A stretch of DNA of 34,385 bases from Xaviernesmea rhizosphaerae. Its GTDB lineage: Bacteria; Pseudomonadota; Alphaproteobacteria; Rhizobiales; Rhizobiaceae. This document shows, one piece after another, positions 9,362 to 17,930 of this stretch. A program made the position numbers and the translations under genes. The DNA is taken from the NCBI RefSeq assembly GCF_001938945.1, contig NZ_MKIO01000020.1:161279-195663 (forward strand), read 5' to 3'. The notes beneath the pieces are model-generated. The model ran no database searches. It was not told the origin of the DNA and was given only the letters and a program-made list of their open reading frames with translations. Position 1 is the first letter of the stretch; each line of letters opens with the position of its first letter.

Positions 9362-10245
9362 TATCCCACCCGCCCCTCAGGATCGAAGGCCTTCGCAAGC
9401 GGTTCATGAGCCATGGTCGCGAAATTCATGCCCTCAACGGCGTGTCCCTCACGCTCGAACGGGGCGAAACGCTCGGCATTATCGGCGAAAGCGGTTCCGG
9501 CAAGTCGACCCTCGGCCGAATTGCCGTGGGCCTGGACCGGCCGACCGCCGGCCAGCTCTCGATCAAGGGTGTGCGTGTCGACACGTTGCCGGCGGCGCAG
9601 CGGGCAGAGGCTCTCCGGCCCTGCCAGATGATTTTCCAGGACCCCTATTCCTCGCTCAATCCGAGACTGACAGTCGGCCGGCAGATCGGCGAGGGGCTGT
9701 TCGCCAGGGGCGAGCGCGATTGGGGCGTCATCGACGGCGTTGTTGCCGACCTCTTGGATCGTGTCGGGCTGAGCCGCGACCATGCCGACCGCTACCCCCA
9801 CGAATTTTCCGGCGGCCAGCGCCAGCGCATCGCGATCGCCCGCGCAATCGCGCCGAACCCCGAGATTGTCGTGGCGGATGAGCCTGTCTCGGCGCTCGAT
9901 GTCACGGTCCAGGCGCAGATCCTCGATCTCCTGGCCGAACTGAAGGCAGGGCGCGATCTGTCCTATCTCTTCATTTCCCACGACATGGCCGTGATCGCGC
10001 GGCTGTGCGACCGAGTTGCCGTGATGGATCGCGGCCGGATCGTGGAGTACGGGCCCGTTGCCTCGGTCATCGAAAGCCCCCGCCATCCCTATACGCAAAC
10101 GCTGCTGAATGCCGTGCCCCGGTTCGGACGCCGGCGGGCCGGCCTCAAGCCTGCCGCTGTCGCACTTCCGCAGCATGACGATGACGACTGCTTCGTCACA
10201 GTCGCTCACGAGCATGGTGTTCTCGAGGCCAAGGCAGGCTGGTAG
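9358..10245 (+). CDS. dipeptide-type ABC transporter ATPase (DppF-like)
   Basis: A 295-residue ATPase that should pair with the preceding one to form the nucleotide-binding heterodimer of the importer. Walker [10 protein letters not shown] is at 43-51, Q-loop [10 protein letters not shown] at about 93-102, signature FSGGQRQR at 150-157, Walker [12 protein letters not shown] and H-loop [11 protein letters not shown] follow. The closing [13 protein letters not shown] motif is typical of this family. It is the last gene of the amidase operon; its 3' end converges with the leaderless binding-protein gene on the other strand 126 bp away. No strong terminator is evident in that gap. Confidence 0.92.
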
Positions 10246-10371
10246 CGTGCTCTCGACCCGGCCCGTGCGACCGGCCGTGTTATGATGCTACCGCCGGCAC
10301 CGCTTTTCGACACCAACTGGGGGCGCGGGGATCGATCATCTGGATCTAAAATCGCGTGGCGCGGGCCGGCG

Positions 10372-11391
10372 TCAGCGTCCCCCGTGATCCGTCACCAGTT
10401 TCGCGCTGACCAGAACCTCTCTGGGCGCCTGCTTGCGCCAGATCTTCTGGAAGCTTTCGACGACATTGTCGCGCGACACGGCCAGGCCGGGCAAGGCGAC
10501 CCAATCCGGCGTCTGCTTGGCGAGCAGGGCGAGCACGCAGGTCTGCGCCACGGCCACGCCCTGAAGATAAGGCTGCTGCGCCCCGATGCCGCAGAGCAGC
10601 CCGTCCGAGGACAGCTCTATGGCCGCTTCCCGCCCGAGATCGACCGTTGACACCGGCAGGACATGGCCCGCCCGTCTCAGCGCCTTGACCGCCTCCATCG
10701 CCGGCGTGTCCCACACCACGAAAAGCCCGCCAAGATCGCGATGACCGTCCACGAGCGCCAGCGCATCCGAGCCGGCGGCCTGGATGTTGTCGAATTTGCG
10801 CACATGCAGGGTGACATCCGGTCGGTTGGTCATCATCCACTTGTTGAACGCAATCTCGCGCTCGTTGGTGGCATAGAATTCCGCGTGGTAGGAAAGAACG
10901 CCGACGGCCGCGCCGCGCGCGAGCCGGGGATCGAGGAAGGCGGCGGCGATCATGCCCAGGCCGAAATTGTCGGCCGAGACGAGCGCGACGTAATCGGAGC
11001 CGGGAAGAAGGCCTGTCGGCACATTGTCCAGCAGAAGCAGCCGGATACCCGCCTTGGAAACGCGACGATGCGCTTCTGCCACCGCGGAATTGGCCACTGG
11101 GATCGAGATGATCGCATCCGGCTTCTCGCCCCGCAGACGATCGAGCGCGGCGATCTGGGCTTCCGGCGCGAAGCCGCAGTCCACAACCTCGATAACGGCC
11201 GTGGCGCAATCGCCGAAGGTGGCCATGATGCCGGCAATCTGCTGCTTGGCCCAGTCGCTCGACAGGGTGTGCAGCACGATGGCCACGCGAAAGCGAGCCT
11301 CCTGCGCAGCCGCAATATCCGTCTCCGTCAGCGCGATCCGCTCCGCAGGCGCGGCTCTTTCCCCATGGGGCCCCAGGCCTGAGATCGTCAT
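10372..11391 (-). CDS. leaderless periplasmic-binding-protein-like protein, coupled to the ROK regulator
   Basis: A 339-residue protein of the type I sugar-binding-protein fold (RbsB/XylF-like, the same fold as the LacI effector domain). It lacks any signal peptide: the N-terminus MTISGLGPHGERAAPAERIA is polar. It is a clear paralogue of the secreted binding protein at 13881-15002. Both carry GPHGE near the start of the mature region, then VAIVLHTLSSDWAKQQIAGI versus AAIVMHYGGNDWSQAQIHGL, LLDNVPTGLLPGSDYVALVS versus FMDNVPAGFTAGKEYVSAVS, VVWDTPAMEAV versus AVWDVPAEGVV, and GIGAQQPYLQG versus GLGAQRPYSQG. The start ATG (11391-11389) overlaps the ROK stop as ATGA, so the two are translated together. 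I infer a cytoplasmic ligand sensor rather than a transport component. Alternatives: a decaying duplicate, or export with a partner. Confidence 0.85.
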   Translation of the reverse strand: MTISGLGPHGERAAPAERIALTETDIAAAQEARFRVAIVLHTLSSDWAKQQIAGIMATFGDCATAVIEVVDCGFAPEAQIAALDRLRGEKPDAIISIPVANSAVAEAHRRVSKAGIRLLLLDNVPTGLLPGSDYVALVSADNFGLGMIAAAFLDPRLARGAAVGVLSYHAEFYATNEREIAFNKWMMTNRPDVTLHVRKFDNIQAAGSDALALVDGHRDLGGLFVVWDTPAMEAVKALRRAGHVLPVSTVDLGREAAIELSSDGLLCGIGAQQPYLQGVAVAQTCVLALLAKQTPDWVALPGLAVSRDNVVESFQKIWRKQAPREVLVSAKLVTDHGGR

Positions 11392-12758
11392 GGCGCGGAT
11401 CCCGTCTGTGCTGGGATGCCGGGCACCTCGGCGGGGCGGGCCATAGCCATGGTTTTTCGTTCTCCGCAGGTTTGACGCACGCTCTGGAAGAGGGGATGTG
11501 CCAGCGGGCTTGCCTGCACGATCCAGTCCTTCAGGCAGGCCGGATCGAACAGGCTCTCGATCGCCACCATGGCCGCGCCGACCAGCCCAGCCGAGCTGCC
11601 CATCTGCGACTTGCCGATGATGAGGTCCCGGGTCACCAGAGGATGGCTTTCACCATAGACTGTTTCGCGCACGGCAGCCAGAATGAGGTCGTTCGTCTGC
11701 GCCATGGTGCCGGACAGGATAATCAGGTCCGGGTTGAGCATATTGGCCAGCATGGCCACGGCATGGCCGATCAGGCGGCCGCTGAGCCCGAGAATTTCCA
11801 TGGAGGCGGGGTCGCCTGCCTGCGCGGCCTGGCTGACCTCGATCGCGCCCACCGTGCCGCCGCGGCGCAGCGTGTCGGCCAGCAGGGGGCTTCGCCCCGT
11901 CTGCGCGGCCAGAAGGCCCTCGCGCGCGATCATGTCGCTGCCCGCCAGCGCATCCAGTGTCGATGTCCGGTCACCTGCCTGAACCGGCATTTGCCCGATC
12001 AGGCCAGCCGCACCTTTCGTGCCGCGATGAAGCCGCCCGTCGCAGATCAGCCCGGCGCCGATGCGCTTGCCCACCTTGACGAACAGCATGTCGCGCACCG
12101 ACTGTCCGGCGCCGGAAAACCGTTCGCCCATCGTCATCGTCTCGATGCTCGACCGCAGCCAGACCGGGGCGCCATAACGCTCGACCAGGGTCTCGACAAA
12201 GGGAAATCCCTCCCAGGCGGGCAGGAAGGACGGCGTATACTCCAGAAACAGCGTCTCCTCGTCGTGCGTGACCGGCCCGGGAACGGAGATGGAAATGCCC
12301 CAGACCGGCATCGTGGGCGCATGCTTGGCGATCAGCCAGTCGAACAGGGAGACGACCCGGTCCGATATCGAGCGGGCATCGGCGCCGAGATCGATCGCCT
12401 CGTGATGCTCGGTCGACAGACGGCCGGACAGATCGGCGATCCCCACGCCGAGTGCCGACTGATCGAGGGTCGCCACGAGAATACAACCGAGATCGGTCCT
12501 GAACCGCACGAGACGGGGCGCGCGGCCGCCGCTGGCGATGCCCAGTTCGCTTTCCACGACCAGCCCGATTTCGCTCAGCGTCGCCAGCCTGTCGGACACG
12601 ACGGCACGGCCAAGCTCGCTTTCGCGCTCCAGTTCCTGGCGTGTGGTGGCCTTGCCCAGACGGATGAGGTTGAGGATGGCACCCAGACTTGCCGATGCCG
12701 ATTCGCGCGTCGTGGGGCGACCCTTCCCGCGGTTTGGCGGCGTTGGGGCAAGAGGCAT
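11388..12758 (-). CDS. ROK-family transcriptional regulator, zinc site missing
   Basis: A 456-residue ROK-family (NagC/Mlc/XylR) regulator. The N-terminal winged helix-turn-helix spans about residues 22-86: SLGAILNLIRLGKATTRQEL, then AVVSDRLATLSEIGLVVE, and a wing SGGRAPRLVRF. The C-terminal two-lobed kinase-like domain follows, with GVGIADLSG and an RIGAGLICDGRLHRGTKGAA segment. The canonical zinc motif of ROK proteins (His, then CxCGxxGC) is not present: the stretch after GAAGLIGQMPVQ has no cysteines and Gln in place of His, so sugar binding and catalysis are probably lost or changed. Start ATG 12758 is preceded by GAGAGGAA; upstream in-frame codons to 12812 lack such a site. It is divergent from the isomerase-led operon and should regulate it, together with the coupled binding-protein homologue. 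Confidence 0.88.
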   Translation of the reverse strand: MPLAPTPPNRGKGRPTTRESASASLGAILNLIRLGKATTRQELERESELGRAVVSDRLATLSEIGLVVESELGIASGGRAPRLVRFRTDLGCILVATLDQSALGVGIADLSGRLSTEHHEAIDLGADARSISDRVVSLFDWLIAKHAPTMPVWGISISVPGPVTHDEETLFLEYTPSFLPAWEGFPFVETLVERYGAPVWLRSSIETMTMGERFSGAGQSVRDMLFVKVGKRIGAGLICDGRLHRGTKGAAGLIGQMPVQAGDRTSTLDALAGSDMIAREGLLAAQTGRSPLLADTLRRGGTVGAIEVSQAAQAGDPASMEILGLSGRLIGHAVAMLANMLNPDLIILSGTMAQTNDLILAAVRETVYGESHPLVTRDLIIGKSQMGSSAGLVGAAMVAIESLFDPACLKDWIVQASPLAHPLFQSVRQTCGERKTMAMARPAEVPGIPAQTGSAP

Positions 12759-13014
12759 GGTGCGCAGTTCCTCTCTCGTTTCGGGCGGCGGGCTTGGCCG
12801 GCCACCCCTCACATCCTTGGATAATTCGGTTGTGTATGCGGGGCAAGAGCAAACTTATGTCGTTAAAATGAAAAAGTAAGCTTTGATATGCAGAAATAAT
12901 GTTGACTTGGCATTTAACCGATCATAACGTTTGCCATGGGAGCACGGCGAGCCGATCGCCGGAGCGAGGTGGTTGCGCGGACTGGGAGGTCCGAGCCACG
13001 CCGGAGGATGGAAC
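12759..13014. promoter_or_regulatory. divergent promoter region between ROK regulator and sugar operon
   Basis: The central part (about 12818-12935) is AT-rich compared with the genes on either side. Plus strand: TTGACT at 12902-12907, a 17-nt spacer and TAACGT at 12925-12930 form a good sigma-70-like promoter for the operon starting at 13015. Minus strand: TTGCCC (12846-12841), a 17-nt spacer and TATCCA (12823-12818) is a weaker candidate for the ROK gene. A short inverted repeat AATG-N9-CATT lies across the plus-strand -35 and is a possible, weakly supported operator. Confidence 0.55.
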
Positions 13015-13827
13015 ATGCAGGACTGGAAGCTGGCCTATCACGCCAACTGCTGGGGTGCGCTTGGCGGAAACGCGCAGGGCGTCACCTCGATCACCGAGTT
13101 GAGCTATCGAACATTCGCAGACATGGATCGCGCTTTCAGCGACATCGCCGCTGTGGGTTACGAAGGCGTCGAGCTCTTCGACGGCAATCTTCTGGACTAT
13201 GAGGCAAGCGCGTTGCGCAAGCTTCTTGCCGATACGGGCCTGTCTCTGGTCGCAGCCTATGCGGGTGGCAATTTCATCTTCGATGAGATCCTGCCGGAGG
13301 AGCTTGCCAGGGTGGCCCGGGCTGCGGATCGGGCTGCCGAACTGGGAGCGCCGCATCTCGTGGTGGGAGGCGGCGCCAAGCGGTTCGACGGCATTCGCGA
13401 CAGCGATTATGCCAGGCTCGGCGCGGCCCTGGATATGGTGATGCGCCTGGCGGAAGAGCGCGGCTTGCGCGCGCATTATCATCCGCATCTCTCGACGATC
13501 GTCGAGGGGCCGGAAACGGTCGAGCGGATCTTCGGCCTGACGGCGATCGATTTCTGCCCGGATACGGCGCATCTGGCCGCCGCCGGCGGCGATCCGGCAA
13601 AGCTGATCCGGGACCATGCCGCGCGCATTTCCTACGTGCATCTGAAAGGGTTTCAAAGGGAGCCCTTCGCCTTCACCCCGATCGATCGCGGCGATGTGCC
13701 GACGGCCCCTATTCTCGCCGCCCTGCGCGAGACTGGGTTCAAGGGCTGGATCTGTACCGAGCTCGACGCCTGGCCGGACCCTGCCGAGGGCGCGCGCGCC
13801 AGCATGGACTATCTGAAAAAGGCCTGA
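13015..13827 (+). CDS. sugar-phosphate isomerase/epimerase-type TIM-barrel protein (IolE/IolI-like)
   Basis: A 270-residue AP-endonuclease-2-type TIM barrel, the family that holds sugar isomerases, epimerases and inosose dehydratase. Putative metal-site residues appear in the usual order: Glu53 in GVELFDG, His156 in AHYHPHL, Asp183 in CPDTAHL, His209 in SYVHLKG and Glu249 in ICTELDA. The start ATG at 13015 follows GGAGGA at about 13002-13007, so I prefer it to the upstream ATG at 12931, which would lie across the promoter. It is the first gene of the operon that includes the secreted binding protein, an oxidoreductase and the ABC membrane/ATPase genes, so it likely acts on the imported sugar or polyol or its oxidised product. 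Exact reaction unknown. Confidence 0.85.
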   Translation: MQDWKLAYHANCWGALGGNAQGVTSITELSYRTFADMDRAFSDIAAVGYEGVELFDGNLLDYEASALRKLLADTGLSLVAAYAGGNFIFDEILPEELARVARAADRAAELGAPHLVVGGGAKRFDGIRDSDYARLGAALDMVMRLAEERGLRAHYHPHLSTIVEGPETVERIFGLTAIDFCPDTAHLAAAGGDPAKLIRDHAARISYVHLKGFQREPFAFTPIDRGDVPTAPILAALRETGFKGWICTELDAWPDPAEGARASMDYLKKA

Positions 13828-13880
13828 AGGCCCGCACTTTCGGGGCAATATGGCCCCGGCTTCTTGGGAGGAGAAGAAAA

Positions 13881-15002
13881 ATGATCACCAGGCGAATTCT
13901 GTTAGCGACCAGCGCTCTGTTTGCCCTGTCACTATCAACGATCGTACCGGCGCAGGCCGATCCGGACGCGGCTCTCGCAAAGCTGCAGGACACGGTCCTG
14001 TCCAAGGGGCCACATGGCGAGACGCCGGCGCCGGCATCCTCCATCAAGCTTTCCGACGAGGAACTGGCCAGGATCAAGGCGATGAACGCGACCGCCGCCA
14101 TCGTCATGCATTATGGCGGCAATGATTGGAGCCAGGCGCAGATCCACGGTCTGCAGACGCAGTTTGCGGCCATGGGCATCAAGGTGATTGCCGTAACCGA
14201 TGCGGGCTTTAAGCCTGAAAAGCAGGTGGCCGATCTTGAGACCATCATGGCGCAGAAGCCGAGCATCATCGTCTCGATCCCAACCGACCCGGTGGCGACC
14301 GCCAGCGCTTACAAGGCAGCGGCCGATGCCGGTGTGAAGCTGGTCTTCATGGACAATGTGCCGGCCGGCTTCACCGCGGGCAAGGAGTATGTCTCCGCCG
14401 TCTCTGCCGACAATTACGGCAATGGCGTCGCCTCGGCCCATCTGATGGCCAAGGCGCTGGGCGGAAAGGGCCAGATCGGGCTAGTCTTCCACGCGGCCGA
14501 CTTTTTCGTCACCAAGCAGCGCTATGAGGCCTTCAAGGCGACGATCGCATCGGACTATCCCGACATCAAGATCGTGGCGGAGCAGGGCATTGGCGGACCG
14601 GATTTCTCTGGCGACGCCGACAAGGCCGCCAGCGCCATGCTGACCTCCAACCCCAATCTGAACGGCATCTGGGCGGTGTGGGACGTGCCTGCCGAGGGCG
14701 TCGTCTCGGCCGCGCGCGTTGCCGGGCGCGACGATCTCGTCATCACCACGATCGATCTTGGCGAAAACGTTGCGATCTCGATGGCGCAGGGCGGCTTCGT
14801 CAAGGGGCTGGGCGCGCAGCGGCCCTACAGCCAGGGGGTGACCGAGGCGATGCTGGCCGGCTATGGCCTTCTCGGCAAGCAGGCCCCGGCCTTTGTCGCT
14901 TTGCCGGCGCTGCCGGTGACCAAGGAAACCCTGGTTGAGGGCTGGAAGGCGGTCTACAACACCGAACCGACCGCCAATGTGAAGACCAGCCTCGGTCAAT
15001 AA
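13881..15002 (+). CDS. sugar ABC transporter substrate-binding protein (secreted)
   Basis: A 373-residue type I periplasmic binding protein. It has a clear Sec signal peptide, MITRRILLATSALFALSLST onward, with probable cleavage after AQA at residue 26. GGGAGGAG lies upstream of the ATG. The mature protein contains AAIVMHYGGNDWSQAQIHGL, VTDAGFKPEKQVADLE, VSIPTDPVATASAYKAAADA and FMDNVPAGF, as in RbsB/XylF-like sugar binders. It delivers ligand to the permease and double ATPase encoded at 16328-18887. The cytoplasmic paralogue at 10372-11391 shares its sequence from the GPHGE motif onward. The 156-bp gap downstream holds a stem-loop and a tandem repeat, suggesting separate control of SBP level. 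Ligand not deducible. Confidence 0.92.
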   Translation: MITRRILLATSALFALSLSTIVPAQADPDAALAKLQDTVLSKGPHGETPAPASSIKLSDEELARIKAMNATAAIVMHYGGNDWSQAQIHGLQTQFAAMGIKVIAVTDAGFKPEKQVADLETIMAQKPSIIVSIPTDPVATASAYKAAADAGVKLVFMDNVPAGFTAGKEYVSAVSADNYGNGVASAHLMAKALGGKGQIGLVFHAADFFVTKQRYEAFKATIASDYPDIKIVAEQGIGGPDFSGDADKAASAMLTSNPNLNGIWAVWDVPAEGVVSAARVAGRDDLVITTIDLGENVAISMAQGGFVKGLGAQRPYSQGVTEAMLAGYGLLGKQAPAFVALPALPVTKETLVEGWKAVYNTEPTANVKTSLGQ

Positions 15003-15043
15003 TGACGCGCTGACGCGCCCTTCCAGCACGAATTGTCCTGAAG

Positions 15044-15065
15044 CGGGCGGCGTCCACGCCGCCCG
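15044..15065 (+). promoter_or_regulatory. stem-loop after the SBP gene
   Basis: A perfect 9-bp stem CGGGCGGCG / CGCCGCCCG with loop TCCA starts 42 nt after the binding-protein stop. There is no T-run, so it is more likely an mRNA 3'-end stabiliser or partial terminator than a full terminator, since the downstream genes appear to belong to the same operon. Confidence 0.6.
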
Positions 15066-15101
15066 AAGATGACGGCCTGCGCGAATCCGCGGGTATGTGG
15101 C

Positions 15102-15146
15102 CGGCCCTTTCACTGCCCGCCCTTTCAATGCCCGCCCTCTCAATGA
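15102..15146 (+). repeat. three tandem copies of a 15-nt unit
   Basis: Three head-to-tail units (15102-15116, 15117-15131, 15132-15146) fit the pattern C(C/G)GCCCT(T/C)TCA(A/C)TG(C/A). They end just before the ribosome binding site of the oxidoreductase gene (GGAGAAAG at about 15148). The copies differ by one to three bases. They may be slippage products or a spaced binding site. Confidence 0.6.
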
Positions 15147-15158
15147 CGGAGAAAGACG

Positions 15159-16331
15159 ATGACCAAACGAATGAACGTCGCCATGATCGGCGGCGGCTTC
15201 ATGGGCAAGGCGCATGCCATGGCCTATGCCTCCATGCCCATGTTCTTCTGGCCGGCCCCTGTCATCCCGCACCGCAAGGTCGTGGTCGACGTGACCGATG
15301 ACACGGCCGAGACGGCGCGCCAGCGCTATGGTTTCGATGAGGCCTCCAGCGACTGGCGCAACGTGGTCGCCCGGCCTGATATCGACGTGGTCGATATCTG
15401 CACGCCCAACAATGTCCATGCCGAGATCGCTATCGCCGCGGCGCAGGCCGGCAAGCACATCATCTGCGAGAAGCCGCTTGCCCGTACGGTGGAAGAAGCG
15501 CGCGCCATGGCGGAGGCGGTCAAAAAAGCGGGTGTCATTCACATGGTCGCCTTCAACTATCGCCGCACGCCGGCGGTGGCGCTGGCCAGGAAATATATCG
15601 AGGAGGGACGCATCGGAAAGATCCTCAATTTCCGCGGCACCTATCTGCAGGATTGGTCTGCCGATCCCGATGGCCCTTTGTCCTGGCGCTTCCAGAAGAA
15701 GATCGCCGGCTCTGGCACGGTGGGCGATATCGCCACGCATGTGGTCGATCTCGCGCATTATCTCGTCGGCCCGATCGAGACGGTGAACGCGATCACCACC
15801 ACCTACAATAAGACCAGGCCGCTGCAGCAGGGCGGTGTTGACAAGCTCGGCGCGGCCGAAAAGGCTTCTGGCGATGTCGAGCGCGGCGAGGTCGACGTGG
15901 ATGACGAGGTCATCAGCCTGCTCCGCTTCCAAAACGGCGCCATCGGCAGCCTCGAAGCCACGCGCAACGCCTATGGCCGCAACAACTTTATCACGCTGGA
16001 GATCCACGGCACGAAGGGCTCGATCCACTTCAACTATGAGCGGCGCGACGAGTTGCAGGTCATGTTCGCCGACGACCCCGCCGATAGCCGCGGCTTTCGC
16101 ACCGTCTACACCGGCCCGGCCCACCCTTATGGACAGGGTCTCTGGCCGATCCCCGGGCTCGGCATCGGCTATTCCGAGACGAAGATCGTCGAGTGTTTCG
16201 ATTTCTTCTCGGCAATCAGGACAGGCAAGCAACCCTCGCCCAATTTCGAGGACGGCCTGTTGACGGAACTGGTGGCAGATGCCCTGCTGCGCTCGGGAGA
16301 AAGCGGAGCATGGGAGCGCGTGGGGAGATGA
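15159..16331 (+). CDS. Gfo/Idh/MocA-family NAD(P)-dependent oxidoreductase
   Basis: A 390-residue two-domain dehydrogenase. The N-terminal Rossmann fold shows AMIGGGFMGKAH at 8-19, DICTPNNVHAE and the conserved EKP (103-105, in CEKPLAR), whose Lys takes part in catalysis in this family. The substrate domain has GDIATHVVD at 188-196, with the conserved Asp/His. Length and order are typical for sugar or inositol dehydrogenases of the group. GGAGAAAGACG precedes the ATG at 15159. The stop overlaps the likely ATPase start as ATGA. With the neighbouring TIM-barrel protein it may oxidise then rearrange the imported sugar or polyol, as inositol dehydrogenase and IolE do for myo-inositol; the actual substrate is unknown. 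Confidence 0.9.
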   Translation: MTKRMNVAMIGGGFMGKAHAMAYASMPMFFWPAPVIPHRKVVVDVTDDTAETARQRYGFDEASSDWRNVVARPDIDVVDICTPNNVHAEIAIAAAQAGKHIICEKPLARTVEEARAMAEAVKKAGVIHMVAFNYRRTPAVALARKYIEEGRIGKILNFRGTYLQDWSADPDGPLSWRFQKKIAGSGTVGDIATHVVDLAHYLVGPIETVNAITTTYNKTRPLQQGGVDKLGAAEKASGDVERGEVDVDDEVISLLRFQNGAIGSLEATRNAYGRNNFITLEIHGTKGSIHFNYERRDELQVMFADDPADSRGFRTVYTGPAHPYGQGLWPIPGLGIGYSETKIVECFDFFSAIRTGKQPSPNFEDGLLTELVADALLRSGESGAWERVGR

Positions 16332-17929
16332 TCGTTCAGGCGGCGGGCGGCGCGCCAGGGGCGGAGGACTTGCCGCTGGCCGTCAGCATGACGGGAATAT
16401 CCAAGTCCTTCGGCGGGGTTAGAGCGCTCGATAATGTCAGCCTGAAGATCCGCCGGGGGGAGGTGCATGCGCTTCTGGGCGGCAACGGGGCTGGAAAATC
16501 GACCATCCTGAAGGTGCTGAACGGCGTGCACAGGCCGGACGCGGGAACGATCGCCGTGTGTGGCACCGAGCTTCGGGACGTGACCCCCGAGGCCGCGCGC
16601 GCAGCCGGCATCGCCATGAATTTCCAGGAACTGAGCCTCATTCCCACGCTCACCGTGGCGCAGAACGTGTTTCTGACCCGGGAGGCCAAAGGCGGCCTCG
16701 GCCTCATCGACGATCGGGTGGCTGAGCGGCAGGCGGCGGAGCTCTTCGCCATGCTGGATGTCGATGTCGACCCGCGCGCTCTGGTCGGCGATCTCGGCTC
16801 CGGGCAGAAGCAACTGACGGAGATCGCCAAGGCGATCTCGCAGGATGCCCGCGTGCTCGTGCTGGACGAGCCATCGACCGCGCTAGCAGTCAGCGATGTC
16901 GACCGGCTGTTCGTCTTCCTGCGCAAGCTGAAGGCGCGCGGGGTCGCCATCATCTATGTCTCGCATCGAATGGACGAGATCGCGCGCATCAGCGACCGCG
17001 CGACGATCCTCAGGGACGGGCGCCATGTCATCACCGCGCCGCTGTCCGATCTGCCGATCGATACGATGATCGAGCATATCGTGGGCAAGCGGTCCAAGGG
17101 CCTGTCCGACGTGGCGCGCGCCGCAGTCCACAGGGGTGAGGCGCTTCTGGAGCTGCGCAATGTCTCGGGCCGGCACAAGCCGCAGGACATCACGCTGACG
17201 GTGCATCGCGGCGAGGTCGTCGGTCTGGCGGGGCTTCTGGGCTCCGGCCGATCCTCGCTTGCCCGCGTGATCGCGGGGATCGACCCGGTCCGCGCCGGTG
17301 AGATCCGCATCAACGGCAAGGCCGTGGCGATCGGCAAGCCGGCGGATGCGATCGCCGCCGGCATCGCCCTGGTGCCGGAAGCGCGGGCAACGCAGGGCAT
17401 CATTCCGGCCCATTCGGTAGCGTCAAACATGGTGCTGGCGGTTCTGGACCGAATGACCAGGGCAGGCCTGATCAAAGGGGCTGACGTGAAATCGGTCGCC
17501 GATGCCCAGATCCAGCGCCTGGCCATCAAGACCGCAAGCCGGGACCACGCCGTATCCACCCTGTCGGGCGGGAACCAGCAGAAAGTGGTAATCGGCAAGT
17601 GGCTGGCGACCGATCCCGATCTGCTGGTGCTGGATGAGCCGACGGCCGGAATCGACATCGGATCGAAATCGGAAATCATCCGGCTGGTGCGCGACCTCGC
17701 CGCCGCCGGCAAGGGAATCGTCTTCATCTCGTCAGAGCTCAGCGAGCTTTTGACGGCCTGCGACCGGATCCTCGTGCTCTCGGAGGCCAGGCTGTTTGCC
17801 GATCTCCCCCGGGAGGCGTTCGACGACCCTGCCATTCCCGCGGATGACACGGCGCATCGGCTCCAGGCCGCCGAGCAGCGCCTGCAAATCGAAATTCAGG
17901 AGGCCCTCAAGCAGGGGCAGAAGGTTTGA
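16328..17929 (+). CDS. sugar ABC transporter double ATPase (RbsA/XylG-like)
   Basis: A cytoplasmic ATPase of about 533 residues with two ABC domains. Domain 1: Walker A GGNGAGKST at 51-59, degenerate signature DLGSGQKQLTEIAKAIS and Walker B VLVLDEPSTAL. Domain 2: GLAGLLGSGRSSLARVI in place of a canonical Walker A, intact signature LSGGNQQKVVIGKWL and LLVLDEPTAGIDIGSK. Such a degenerate second P-loop is common in monosaccharide transporters of this class. I took ATG 16328 because it overlaps the oxidoreductase stop as ATGA. ATG 16310, six codons upstream with GGGAGA nine bases before it, is equally credible. It powers the permease encoded 1 nt downstream. Confidence 0.9.
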   Translation: MIVQAAGGAPGAEDLPLAVSMTGISKSFGGVRALDNVSLKIRRGEVHALLGGNGAGKSTILKVLNGVHRPDAGTIAVCGTELRDVTPEAARAAGIAMNFQELSLIPTLTVAQNVFLTREAKGGLGLIDDRVAERQAAELFAMLDVDVDPRALVGDLGSGQKQLTEIAKAISQDARVLVLDEPSTALAVSDVDRLFVFLRKLKARGVAIIYVSHRMDEIARISDRATILRDGRHVITAPLSDLPIDTMIEHIVGKRSKGLSDVARAAVHRGEALLELRNVSGRHKPQDITLTVHRGEVVGLAGLLGSGRSSLARVIAGIDPVRAGEIRINGKAVAIGKPADAIAAGIALVPEARATQGIIPAHSVASNMVLAVLDRMTRAGLIKGADVKSVADAQIQRLAIKTASRDHAVSTLSGGNQQKVVIGKWLATDPDLLVLDEPTAGIDIGSKSEIIRLVRDLAAAGKGIVFISSELSELLTACDRILVLSEARLFADLPREAFDDPAIPADDTAHRLQAAEQRLQIEIQEALKQGQKV

Positions 17930-17930
17930 C

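Noticed and set aside
10246..10371. Terminator between converging peptide-importer and leaderless SBP genes
   Set aside because: Only a 5-bp CGGCC/GGCCG stem without a T-run is visible, too weak to call.
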